Shown: positions 8,078 through 15,582 of the stretch, piece by piece | How positions within the stretch are numbered: position 1 is the stretch's first letter | How the letters are laid out: each line of letters begins with the position of its first letter | NCBI RefSeq assembly: GCF_002929355.1 | Contig: NZ_PJIR01000008.1 | Coordinates: 62,001-126,000, forward strand | Origin: Arthrobacter sp. B0490 | GTDB taxonomy: Bacteria; Actinomycetota; Actinomycetes; Actinomycetales; Micrococcaceae | Direction of reading: 5' to 3' | Length of the DNA stretch: 64,000 nt | Translations under genes and position numbers: made by a program | Notes under the pieces: generated by a model | What the model was told of the DNA's origin: nothing | Seen by the model: only the letters and a program-made list of their open reading frames with translations | The model's database searches: none

Positions 8078-8098
8078 AACGGTTAGTGTACTACCGTT
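8078..8098. promoter_or_regulatory. candidate OhrR operator
   Basis: AACGG-TTAG-TGTA-CTA-CCGTT is an imperfect inverted repeat (5-bp outer arms plus TAG/CTA), 36 nt upstream of the regulator start. It is the most AT-rich spot in this gap, fitting autoregulation. Confidence 0.5.
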
Positions 8099-8167
8099 CC
8101 AGGTCCGGTCACGCACGAGCTCCGGTACGGGCCGGTGATCGTCCGCCGGGCCCCCGGACCCCGTCCG

Positions 8168-8587
8168 TCAGGTGAAATTCTCCGTCACCATGAACTCGTG
8201 GCCGCGCTGCACGAGCTCCTCGAGGACCCCGAGTTCCACGCCTGCGAGGGAGGTGATGTACAGGCACCCGGCGCCGCGCCGGTGACGGCCGAGTCGCGGC
8301 AGCAGGTGCTCGGCCTCCGGGGCGGCCAGCAGCCCGTAGAGCGCCTGCGCGGAGGCCCTCGGGGAGAAGCCGACGGCCAGGGCGTCGCCCTCGTGACCCG
8401 AGGCGTACCTGTAGTGGTACTGCCCGAAACCGATCATCGTCGGCCCCCACATCACCGCGGGTTCACCCGTCACCCGGCCCATCAGGTCGAGCAGCACCTC
8501 GGCGTCCCTGCGGCGCGTCGGATGCGCCACGGTACCGATGAACTCCACCGGGTCCTGCTGCGTCGGCTGCGTACGGAGTTCGGCCAT
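8168..8587 (-). CDS. DUF1801 / YdhG-like protein
   Basis: 139-aa small cytoplasmic protein of the DUF1801 fold. The pattern RRRDAEVLLDLMGRVTGEPAVMWGPTMIGFGQYHYRYASG is characteristic, with the W-G-x-x-IGFG strand at its centre. The biochemical role of the family is not established; some members are involved in intracellular iron handling. AGGA lies 5 nt before the ATG. It shares no obvious operon; the radical-SAM gene diverges from it at 8711. Confidence 0.85.
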   Translation of the reverse strand: MAELRTQPTQQDPVEFIGTVAHPTRRRDAEVLLDLMGRVTGEPAVMWGPTMIGFGQYHYRYASGHEGDALAVGFSPRASAQALYGLLAAPEAEHLLPRLGRHRRGAGCLYITSLAGVELGVLEELVQRGHEFMVTENFT

Positions 8588-8710
8588 GTCCTGCCCCCTT
8601 CACGGCGCCCGGGTGGCTCCGTCCCCTCACTCTAGGACCGGAGCCGGCAGGCCAGAAGTGTCGGTGGCAGTGGATATCGTCGAGGCAAAGCCCCACCGTC
8701 GAGAGGTCGT

Positions 8711-9778
8711 ATGCTCCAGGCCAGCAAGTTGCTCCAGATCAGCCGGATCTACGTGGAACCGGCCGCCGCCGAACTCCCGCGCGGCAAGGAGATCCTCGCC
8801 CGGTGGCCCGACGCCGACGTCGTCGAGGTCGCCAGTCACTGGCGGATCCCGGAGCTGAGCGGTGACGAGGCGAACGTGCGCCGCTGGGTCCGCATCAAGA
8901 CCGAGGCGCTGATCGTCGGCGTCAAGAAGAGCCTCACCGCCAAGCCCAACGGACGGTCGGCGGACTTCATCGCGCCGTCCACCGCGAACGGTTGCGCGAT
9001 GGCCTGCGCCTACTGCTACGTCCCGCGCCACAAGGGCTACAGCAATCCCATCACGGTCTTCGCGAACATCGACCAGATCAGTGGCTACCTGGAGCGCCAC
9101 GTGGCACGTCAGGGCATCAAGCTGGAGCCCAACCAGTGCGACGAGCACGCATGGGTGTACGACATCGGCGAGAACAGCGACTGCTCCGTGGACGCACTCC
9201 TCAGCGACAACGTGCGGGACCTCGTGGACCTCTACCGTGACCTGCCCACCGCCAAGCTCTCCTTCGCCACGAAGTACGTCAACCGGGACATGCTGACCTG
9301 GGATCCGCAGGAACGCACGCGCGTGCGCTTCTCGCTCATGCCCGAGCGGCTGGCCCGGACGGTGGACGTCCGGACCACGCCCGTCGGGGAACGGATCTCC
9401 GCCATCAACGACTTCGCGGAGGCGGGCTACGAGGTCCACGTCAACTTCTCCCCGGTGATCATCACTCCCGGGTGGCAGGAGGACTGGCGCGAGCTCTTCC
9501 GGCAGGTCGACTCTGCACTGTCGCCGGCGGCGAAGCAGCAGCTCGCCGCGGAGGTCATCTTCCTGACGCACAACCAGCAGCTGCACGAGGTCAACCTGGG
9601 ATGGCATCCCCAGGCCGAGGAGATCCTCTGGCGGCCCGACCTCCAGGAGACCAAGCGCTCCCAGAACGGTTTCGCCAACGTGCGCTACATCGCCTACGAG
9701 AAGCGCGGCTACCTGGACGAGTTCCTCCGCCTCGCCGCCACCGAACTGCCCTACTGCCGCATCCGCTATGCCTTCTAG
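8711..9778 (+). CDS. spore-photoproduct-lyase-family radical SAM protein
   Basis: Radical S-adenosylmethionine protein, 355 aa. The [4Fe-4S] ligands are Cys95, Cys99 and Cys102 in CAMACAYC, the CX3CX2C signature. The flanking CYVPRHKGYSNPI and the VHVNFSPVIITPGW segment match the spore photoproduct lyase family, which reverses the UV thymine dimer of spores. The likely host does not sporulate, so the substrate is open: general UV photoproducts, or another DNA lesion. ATG follows GAGAGG 5 nt upstream. Monocistronic; a weak inverted repeat (AGGCCGG/CCGGCCT, 9777-9805) follows. Confidence 0.88.
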   Translation: MLQASKLLQISRIYVEPAAAELPRGKEILARWPDADVVEVASHWRIPELSGDEANVRRWVRIKTEALIVGVKKSLTAKPNGRSADFIAPSTANGCAMACAYCYVPRHKGYSNPITVFANIDQISGYLERHVARQGIKLEPNQCDEHAWVYDIGENSDCSVDALLSDNVRDLVDLYRDLPTAKLSFATKYVNRDMLTWDPQERTRVRFSLMPERLARTVDVRTTPVGERISAINDFAEAGYEVHVNFSPVIITPGWQEDWRELFRQVDSALSPAAKQQLAAEVIFLTHNQQLHEVNLGWHPQAEEILWRPDLQETKRSQNGFANVRYIAYEKRGYLDEFLRLAATELPYCRIRYAF

Positions 9779-9862
9779 GCCGGGCACGGTGCGGCGTTCC
9801 GGCCTCCGAGCCGCCCGGACCGGGTGGAACGCACCCGGAGGACGCATACTCGGAGGATGCCC

Positions 9863-10609
9863 GTGAGCACCGACTACCAGGACCCGGCGTGGCACCTCGC
9901 CCCCGAGCTGCCGCGCCCCGTCATCATGGACCAGTACTGGGCGGACGCGGTGTTCCTGCACTGGCGGATCGACGTGCGCGCGGTGGCCGCCTACATGCCG
10001 CCCGGCGTCGTGCCCGACGAGGTGGACGGGTCCTCGTGGGTCGGCCTCATCGGCTTCCGGATGATCGGCGCGGGGCTGGGCAGGGGCCTGCCGGTGCCCT
10101 ACTTCGGATCCTTCACCGAGATCAACGTGCGGCTGTACTCACGAGGACCGGACGGCACCCGCGGCGTCGTCTTCGTGACGCTCGACGCCTCGCGCCTCGC
10201 CGTCGTGCTCGCCGCCAGGGCCGGCGGCATCCCCTACGTCTGGTCGAGGTGCTCACCGCTGGCACACGGGACGGGTACGCAGCAGGAGTACGGGTACGCC
10301 GTCGAGCGGTACCGCAACCAGGCGGGGTCCCGTTTCGCCGTGCGGCCGGACCCGGAAGCGACGGCGGAGGACACGCTGTCGCTGGAGCTCACGGCGCGCT
10401 TCGGGCTGCACAGCACGCTCGGCGGGCGTACCCTCTACATCCCGAACACCCACACCCCGTGGCCGCTCCGTCCCGCCACGCTGACCGAGTTCGACGACGG
10501 ACTCCTCGCCGCGGCGGGGCTCCGCGTGGAGGGTCCGCCCGAGTCGGTCCTGTTCTCGCCCGGGGTGCAGACGCAGTTCGGCAAGCCACGCGTGGTTCCC
10601 CGTCCCTGA
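9863..10609 (+). CDS. DUF2071 (YqjF-like) protein
   Basis: 248-aa cytoplasmic protein of the YqjF/DUF2071 group, a fold related to acetoacetate decarboxylase but of unknown reaction. Typical segments are FLHWRIDVRAVAAYMPPG, WVGLIGFRM, FTEINVRLYSR and GIPYVW. I chose GTG at 9863 because GGAGG ends 6 nt before it; the ATG at 9857 abuts the GGAGG with no spacing and is less likely. No operon partner is evident. Confidence 0.8.
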   Translation: MSTDYQDPAWHLAPELPRPVIMDQYWADAVFLHWRIDVRAVAAYMPPGVVPDEVDGSSWVGLIGFRMIGAGLGRGLPVPYFGSFTEINVRLYSRGPDGTRGVVFVTLDASRLAVVLAARAGGIPYVWSRCSPLAHGTGTQQEYGYAVERYRNQAGSRFAVRPDPEATAEDTLSLELTARFGLHSTLGGRTLYIPNTHTPWPLRPATLTEFDDGLLAAAGLRVEGPPESVLFSPGVQTQFGKPRVVPRP

Positions 10610-10690
10610 CCGGTCCCCCTGGCTGCACTGCCGCGCCGCTGCGCCGTCCCGAGGACGGCCGTTTCCGCAGGAGGGACCAGGTTCGGCCTC

Positions 10691-11041
10691 ATGACCGTTG
10701 CGCGATTCCCCACCACTGTCCTCGACTGCCCCGACCCCGCAGCGCTCGCGGCCTTCTACGGTGAGATGCTGGGCTGGACCAGCGACGTGGAGGACGACTG
10801 GGCCGAGATCCGGGCGGACTACGGGCAGAGCCTGTGCTTCCAGAAGGTGGAGCACTACACCGCGTGGCCCTCCTCCGAGCGACCTCGGCAGGCACACCTC
10901 GACCTGGTGGTGGACGACCTCGACGAGGCGGAAGCGGCCGTGATGGCCCTCGGTGCGAGCAAGCACGAGCACCAGCCCGGAACCACGTTCCGCGTGTTCC
11001 TCGATCCCGCGGGCCACCCGTTCTGCCTCTGTGTCAGCCGA
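10691..11041 (+). CDS. VOC-superfamily (glyoxalase-like) protein, natural stop apparently lost
   Basis: Glyoxalase/bleomycin-resistance/dioxygenase fold. About 115 aa cover the whole domain, from LDCPDPAALAAFYGEMLGW through HLDLVVDDLDEAEAAV to FLDPAGHPFCLC. The family usually ends a few residues after the last motif, but here the frame stays open for another kilobase, to 12097, antisense to the neighbouring reductase. Codon 11039-11041 is CGA, one transition away from TGA, and would give a normal end 30 nt before the convergent gene's stop. I therefore mark only the supported domain. Metal ligands and substrate are uncertain. Confidence 0.75.
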
Positions 11042-11071
11042 ATCCGGGTCGCAGGCGAGCCTGCAGGGGGT

Positions 11072-11770
11072 TCAGCCGAGGGAGATGCCCGAGGGGCGGA
11101 TGCTGAGGGACTCGATCGTCGACTCACGCGTCGCGTCGACGGCGAGCCGGACGGCCTTGGCCACCTGGTCCGGCTGGATCCACGCCTCCGGCTGGTAGTC
11201 CTTGCCCTCCCAGGCGTGCAGTTCCTCCTGCATGTCCGTGGCGACCCGACCGGGGTGGATGGAACTCACCCGTACGCCGTGCTGGCGCTCCTCGTCCCGC
11301 AGGGCGTCCGTGAAGGCACGCAGTGCGAACTTCGTGCCGCTGTACACGGCCGAACCCGCTCCCGAACTGAAGCCGGAGCCACTGTTGATGGTGATTACCT
11401 GGCCGCGGGCCGCTCGCAGGGCGGGCAGGAGCGCCCGCGTCAGTGCTGCGACCGCGAAGACGTTCACCTCGAAGCTCTCGCGCCAGGCGTCGTCGGAGAG
11501 TTCGGCCACGGAGCCCATGCGCAGGACCCCGGCGGAGTGGACGAGGACGTCGATCCGGGGGATCCCGGCGACCGCGGCGGCCACCTGTCCGGCGTCGCGG
11601 AGTTCCGCCGCGAAGGGTTCCGCCGACGGGAACGACGACGACAGGTCCGCCAGGGCGGTCAGGTCGCGGCCACCGAGGAGCAGGTGGTGGGTGGAGGCGA
11701 GCTCGTCGGCGATGGCGCGGCCGATGCCGCGGGACGCGCCGGTGATGAGGGCGACGGGGTTCGAGGACAT
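11072..11770 (-). CDS. short-chain dehydrogenase/reductase
   Basis: Classical SDR of 232 aa. The cofactor motif TGASRGIG is at 10-17, LVHSAG supplies the adenine-stabilising segment, the catalytic Tyr143 and Lys147 sit in YSGTK, and SIHPGRVATDM follows. The basic residues after the first strand (GGR) suggest NADPH. The start codon has no Shine-Dalgarno, but TAGGGT lies 7 nt upstream, so the transcript may be leaderless. Substrate unknown. Confidence 0.9.
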   Translation of the reverse strand: MSSNPVALITGASRGIGRAIADELASTHHLLLGGRDLTALADLSSSFPSAEPFAAELRDAGQVAAAVAGIPRIDVLVHSAGVLRMGSVAELSDDAWRESFEVNVFAVAALTRALLPALRAARGQVITINSGSGFSSGAGSAVYSGTKFALRAFTDALRDEERQHGVRVSSIHPGRVATDMQEELHAWEGKDYQPEAWIQPDQVAKAVRLAVDATRESTIESLSIRPSGISLG

Positions 11771-12022
11771 GGGAGCAACCCTAGCAATGCGCACCTGCGG
11801 GCGCGCAGGGTCCGCCTGCCGGGAGGCCGACCACGCTGTCGTTCCTGGTTCTTCGACGGCGAGATGCGCGGCGATGGGCGACACGCCGATGGAACGCCCG
11901 CTCGGGCTGGCAAAGGCAGGAACGACGGCGGCCGGCCGCAGGCAGGCACATCGGTACCGACGCCCTCCTGCGTGCACCCGGCGCGGCGGCCCGACCCGGA
12001 GGGGCTCGAAGGTGACCGCCCG
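11771..12022. other. gene-free gap
   Basis: No gene or family resemblance was found on either strand in this GC-rich stretch, although frames are open by chance. It separates the leftward reductase from the promoter of the permease operon. Confidence 0.5.
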
Positions 12023-12052
12023 TTGACATCCGTGGTCTGCGTCACTCATGAT
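12023..12052 (+). promoter_or_regulatory. candidate promoter of SnoaL-permease-cyclase operon
   Basis: A perfect -35 TTGACA (12023-12028) is followed 18 nt later by CATGAT (12047-12052, 4 of 6 to TATAAT). Transcription would begin near 12059, within the first copy of the direct repeat. Confidence 0.6.
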
Positions 12053-12055
12053 CAC

Positions 12056-12086
12056 GAGACAACAAATGTTCACTGGGAGACAACAA
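12056..12086 (+). repeat. 10-bp direct repeat, two helical turns apart
   Basis: GAGACAACAA occurs at 12056-12065 and again at 12077-12086, start-to-start distance 21 bp. It lies between the promoter and the first gene, in the position of an operator read from one face of the helix. Confidence 0.75.
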
Positions 12087-12104
12087 GAAGACAGTAGAGG
12101 CCCC

Positions 12105-12524
12105 ATGCCCAACGAGTTTTTGACGGACAAAGACGTCCTCACGGCGGCGACCGCCCTGGTCGACGCCTTCCGCGCCACCGACACGCGCGCCTATTTCGGC
12201 TCCTTCGCCGAGGATGCGACCTTCGTGTTCCACACCGAGCAGCGGCGGCTCGACAGCAGGGGCGCGTACGAGCAGCTCTGGGCCGGGTGGCTCGCCGACG
12301 GCTGGCGCGTGACCGGGTGCATCAGCAGCAACGCGCGCGTGCAGCTCCTCGGGGATACGGCGGTGTTCACCCATGACGTCCGGACGACCACCTCGGTCGA
12401 CGGCGTCTCCGACACGACCCGGGAACGCGAGACGATCGTGTTCCGCCGCTCCGGGACGGCCGTCGAAGCCGTCCACGAGCACCTCAGCCCGATCCCCGCC
12501 GACGCCCCGGAAGAGGGTGCGTGA
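12105..12524 (+). CDS. SnoaL/NTF2-like protein
   Basis: 139-aa protein of the cone-shaped NTF2-like fold, similar to SnoaL and DUF4440 proteins: an N-terminal helix pair (LTAATALVDAFRATDTRAYFGSF), then strands AEDATFVFHT, GDTAVFTHDVRTTT and RERETIVFRR, ending with AVHEHLSP. Members are small enzymes or ligand binders; the reaction is not predictable. AGAGG lies 4 nt before the ATG. It is the first gene of an operon with a nucleobase-type permease and a cyclase (TGATG overlap), so it probably acts on the same compound or an intermediate. Confidence 0.75.
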   Translation: MPNEFLTDKDVLTAATALVDAFRATDTRAYFGSFAEDATFVFHTEQRRLDSRGAYEQLWAGWLADGWRVTGCISSNARVQLLGDTAVFTHDVRTTTSVDGVSDTTRERETIVFRRSGTAVEAVHEHLSPIPADAPEEGA

Positions 12525-13933
12525 TGACGACCAGCCCGTCCGCCTACCGGCGCCTGTCCGACCACCTCGACCAGAACTCCGACGGGTACGGGCCCCTCCG
12601 GGGCACCCTCGGAACGGTGCGCATGGGGATGATCTGGCTGGCGGCCAACCTCGTCGTCACGACCCTGCTGACCGGGACGCTGTTCGTCCCCGGCATCAAC
12701 TGGGGCCTGGCGGTCGGCATGATCGTCCTGGGCACGTTGATCGGCGGGTCGGTCCTCGTGCTCGTCGGCAATATGGGCACCCGCACGGGCCTGCCCACGA
12801 TGTCCCTCACCAAGGGGTCCTTCGGGCTCCGCGGGTCCTTCCTGCCGGTCGCCGCGAACGTGGTGACCCTGATGGGGTGGAGTTGGGTGCAGGCGATGCT
12901 CGCCGGGGTCACCGTGAATTTCCTGGTCGAGCAGGCCACCGGTTTCTCGAGCCCCGTCCTGTTCTCGGTCCTGTGCCAGCTGCTCGTGGTGTGCCTGGCC
13001 ATCTTCGGCCACGCGGGCATCGCGCGGGTCGAACCGTGGCTCGCCCTCGTGATCCTCGCGTTCATGGCCTATATCTTCACCACCGCGTTCCTCGCGCACG
13101 GCCCGGCCGACTTCTCCGCCATCCCGCAGGATGCCGCCGCCGGGTGGACCCCCGTCGCCGCGCTCGACGTCGTCATCGCGACCGCGATCTCCTGGACCGT
13201 CCTGTCCGCCGAGTTCAACCGCCTCGCGCGGACCCAGGCGGCAGGGATGATCGGCTCGGGCATCGGGTACACCCTGTCCACCGTGCTCGCCATGACGCTC
13301 GGCGCCACCGCCATCGGGTACGTGGTGCTCGAGGGCGGCGAGGCGGTCGCGTTCGATCCCACCGTGATCGTCGCCGCGTTCGGGGCTCCGCTGGCCGTCG
13401 TGATCTTCCTGTCCGTCATGGCCACCAACACCATGGTCGTCTACGGCATGGTGGCCTCCGTGGTGAACATGGCGCCCTCGCGCAGGATCACGTTCCTCCC
13501 GACGGCGATCGTCCTGGGGGCGGTCTCGATCCTCGGCTCCACCTGGCTCGCCCTCCTCGACCGGTTCACGGCGTTCCTGACGGTCATCGGCGCGATGTTC
13601 ATCCCCGTGTTCGCCATCATGATCGTGGACTACTACTTCGTGCGCTCACGCCACTACGGCCGGGACATCCTGCGGGGCCGCGACGGCGAGTACTGGTACA
13701 CCGGCGGCGTGAACGTGGCGGCCGTCCTGGTGTGGATCATCGGGGCCGGCGCATCCCTGCTGCTGACGTACGTGGTCCCCAGCCCGATCGGGGCCACCAT
13801 CCCCACCTTCGTGCTCTCCGCCCTGCTGTACCTCGGCTGGGCTGTGGCCACCCGGCGGATCGACCGCACGCGGCGGCCGCACGTCCACCTCCTGGACCTG
13901 CCCGAGACCGGGCGGACACATGCGGATCACTGA
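12524..13933 (+). CDS. NCS1-family nucleobase:cation symporter
   Basis: Integral membrane importer of 469 aa with about 12 hydrophobic segments, belonging to the purine-cytosine permease (NCS1) group. Hallmarks are the GPLRGTLGTVRMGMIWLAANLVVTTLLTG start and SLTKGSFGLRGSF. Substrates of the family are cytosine, uracil, allantoin, hydantoins and related N-heterocycles. ATG at 12524 overlaps the preceding stop (TGATG); a GTG one codon earlier is less likely. Neighbours suggest uptake of a cyclic amide that the downstream cyclase-family hydrolase opens. Confidence 0.88.
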   Translation: MTTSPSAYRRLSDHLDQNSDGYGPLRGTLGTVRMGMIWLAANLVVTTLLTGTLFVPGINWGLAVGMIVLGTLIGGSVLVLVGNMGTRTGLPTMSLTKGSFGLRGSFLPVAANVVTLMGWSWVQAMLAGVTVNFLVEQATGFSSPVLFSVLCQLLVVCLAIFGHAGIARVEPWLALVILAFMAYIFTTAFLAHGPADFSAIPQDAAAGWTPVAALDVVIATAISWTVLSAEFNRLARTQAAGMIGSGIGYTLSTVLAMTLGATAIGYVVLEGGEAVAFDPTVIVAAFGAPLAVVIFLSVMATNTMVVYGMVASVVNMAPSRRITFLPTAIVLGAVSILGSTWLALLDRFTAFLTVIGAMFIPVFAIMIVDYYFVRSRHYGRDILRGRDGEYWYTGGVNVAAVLVWIIGAGASLLLTYVVPSPIGATIPTFVLSALLYLGWAVATRRIDRTRRPHVHLLDLPETGRTHADH

Positions 13934-14588
13934 CCTGTCCCAGCCGATCCGCACCGGGATGCAGGTCTACCCCGGCGATCCCGAGGTCACCGTGACCACG
14001 GTGGCGACCGTCGCCGAGGACGGGTACCAGGTGGCGTCCCTCCACGCCGGGTCGCACACCGGCACGCACCTCGACGCACCACTGCACTCGGTCCTCGGGG
14101 GCGAGGCGGTGGACGGCATCGACCTCGCACGGCTCGTGGGCCGGGCGCGGATCGTGCGGTGCGGGTCCCCCGACCCGCACGCGGTGATCCGGTGGGAGGC
14201 CGTCGCCGACCAGCTCCAGGATCTCGCCGGTCTCGCGATGGTGCTGTTCCACACCGGCTGGTCCGGACATTTCGGCTCGCCCCGCTACCTCGAGCATCCG
14301 GTCCTCGCGGTCGACGTGGCCGAGGCCCTGCTGGCGGCAGGCGTCACGGTGGTCGGCGTCGACACCCTCAACCCCGACTCCACCCTGCGGAACGGGGGCG
14401 TCCTGCCGTTCCATACGGTGTTCCTCGGCGCGGGCGGTGTGATCGTCGAGAATCTCGCGAACCTCGACGCGGTGGACTGGGACCGTCCGCTGGTCTCGGT
14501 GCTCCCGCTGGCACTCGAGGGCGCGGACGGAGCACCCGTCCGCGCGGTCGCCATGGATCCCGGCGCCGGTCCGGTGGAGCGAGGCTAG
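13920..14588 (+). CDS. cyclase-family metal-dependent hydrolase (kynurenine-formamidase-like)
   Basis: 222-aa enzyme of the cyclase family (Pfam PF04199), metal-dependent hydrolases of amides and cyclic amides. The signature HTGTHLDAPLH (46-56) provides His46, His50, Asp52 and His56 as zinc/manganese ligands. Family reactions include N-formylkynurenine and isatin hydrolysis. The gene overlaps the permease by 14 nt, giving a tight three-gene operon. No LacI- or GntR-type regulator is adjacent; control is presumably through the direct repeat at 12056. Confidence 0.88.
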   Translation: MRITDLSQPIRTGMQVYPGDPEVTVTTVATVAEDGYQVASLHAGSHTGTHLDAPLHSVLGGEAVDGIDLARLVGRARIVRCGSPDPHAVIRWEAVADQLQDLAGLAMVLFHTGWSGHFGSPRYLEHPVLAVDVAEALLAAGVTVVGVDTLNPDSTLRNGGVLPFHTVFLGAGGVIVENLANLDAVDWDRPLVSVLPLALEGADGAPVRAVAMDPGAGPVERG

Positions 14589-14594
14589 CCCGGC

Positions 14595-14635
14595 GCACGG
14601 ACGCCCGGCCTCCGGAGGGGCGCGGGCGTCCGTGC
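14595..14635. terminator. bidirectional hairpin between convergent operons
   Basis: GCACGGACGCCCG (14595-14607) pairs perfectly with CGGGCGTCCGTGC (14623-14635); the 15-nt loop contains its own CCTCC/GGAGG. It serves the cyclase and the leftward aldo/keto reductase. Confidence 0.8.
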
Positions 14636-14641
14636 AGGGGA

Positions 14642-15505
14642 TCAGTCGGTGCTGGAGAGCACGGCGATCTCGTCGGCCGAGAGCTCGAGCTCCGAGGCCC
14701 GTGCCGAGTCGCCGATGCTCTCGGGGCGCGAGGCGCCCGGGATCGGGATGACCGTCTCGGCGAGCGCCAGTTCCCAGGCGAGGCATACCTGCTGCGGGCT
14801 CACGCCGCGCTGGTCCGCGATCTGCTGGAACGGCGTGAACTGCTCGCCGAGTCCGCCTGCCTTCTTGATGCCGCCCAGGGGACTCCAGGGCAGGAAGGCG
14901 ATGCCGTTCTCGCCGCAGTACTGCAGTTCGTCCATGCTGGACCGGAACGCGGGCGAGAACTGGTTCTGCACGGAGACCAGCTTCCCGCCGAGGATCTCGT
15001 TCGCCTTGCGGATCTGGTGCACGGTGGCGTTCGAGATGCCCGCCATGCGGATGACACCCTCGTCGAGCAGCTCCTTGAGGGCGCCGATGGAGTCCTCGTA
15101 GGGCACCTCCGGGTCCGGGCGGTGGTACTGGTAGAGGCCGATCGCGTCTCCGCCGAGCCGCTTCAGGGAGGCCTTCGCCGCGTCCTTGAGGTAGTCCGGG
15201 TGACCGTCGAGCGTCCAGGATCCGTCGCCGGGTCGCAGGTGTCCGCCCTTGGTGGCGACGAGGACGCGCGAACCGTCCGAGCCGTAGCCGGCCAGGGCCT
15301 TCGCGATGAGCGACTCGTTGTGGCCCACCTCGTCGGCGTCGCGGTGGTACGCGTCCGCCGTGTCGATCAGGGTGACACCCGCGTCCAGGGCGGCGTGGAT
15401 GGTGCGGATCGAGCGGTCCTCGTCCGGGCGGCCCTCGATGGACATGGGCATGCCGCCCAGACCGAGGGCGCTGACCGGGATTCCGCCGAGTGAGCGTTGC
15501 TGCAT
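14642..15505 (-). CDS. aldo/keto reductase
   Basis: NADPH-dependent TIM-barrel reductase of 287 aa. The catalytic residues are visible: Asp48 and Tyr53 in IDTADAYH, Lys86 in ATKGG, and His in the LYQYHRPDP segment. The C-terminal cofactor loop is IPGASRPESI. ATG at 15505 has AAGGAG 7 nt upstream. The frame remains open far beyond this start, but that part is antisense to the next dehydrogenase and has no family match. Substrate unknown. Confidence 0.92.
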   Translation of the reverse strand: MQQRSLGGIPVSALGLGGMPMSIEGRPDEDRSIRTIHAALDAGVTLIDTADAYHRDADEVGHNESLIAKALAGYGSDGSRVLVATKGGHLRPGDGSWTLDGHPDYLKDAAKASLKRLGGDAIGLYQYHRPDPEVPYEDSIGALKELLDEGVIRMAGISNATVHQIRKANEILGGKLVSVQNQFSPAFRSSMDELQYCGENGIAFLPWSPLGGIKKAGGLGEQFTPFQQIADQRGVSPQQVCLAWELALAETVIPIPGASRPESIGDSARASELELSADEIAVLSSTD

Positions 15506-15582
15506 TGTCGTTCTCCTTCGGATAGACGTGCTGCCACATGGTAAGCATGCTTCCGAATTCCCCGCGACCGGGAAGCCGGCCC

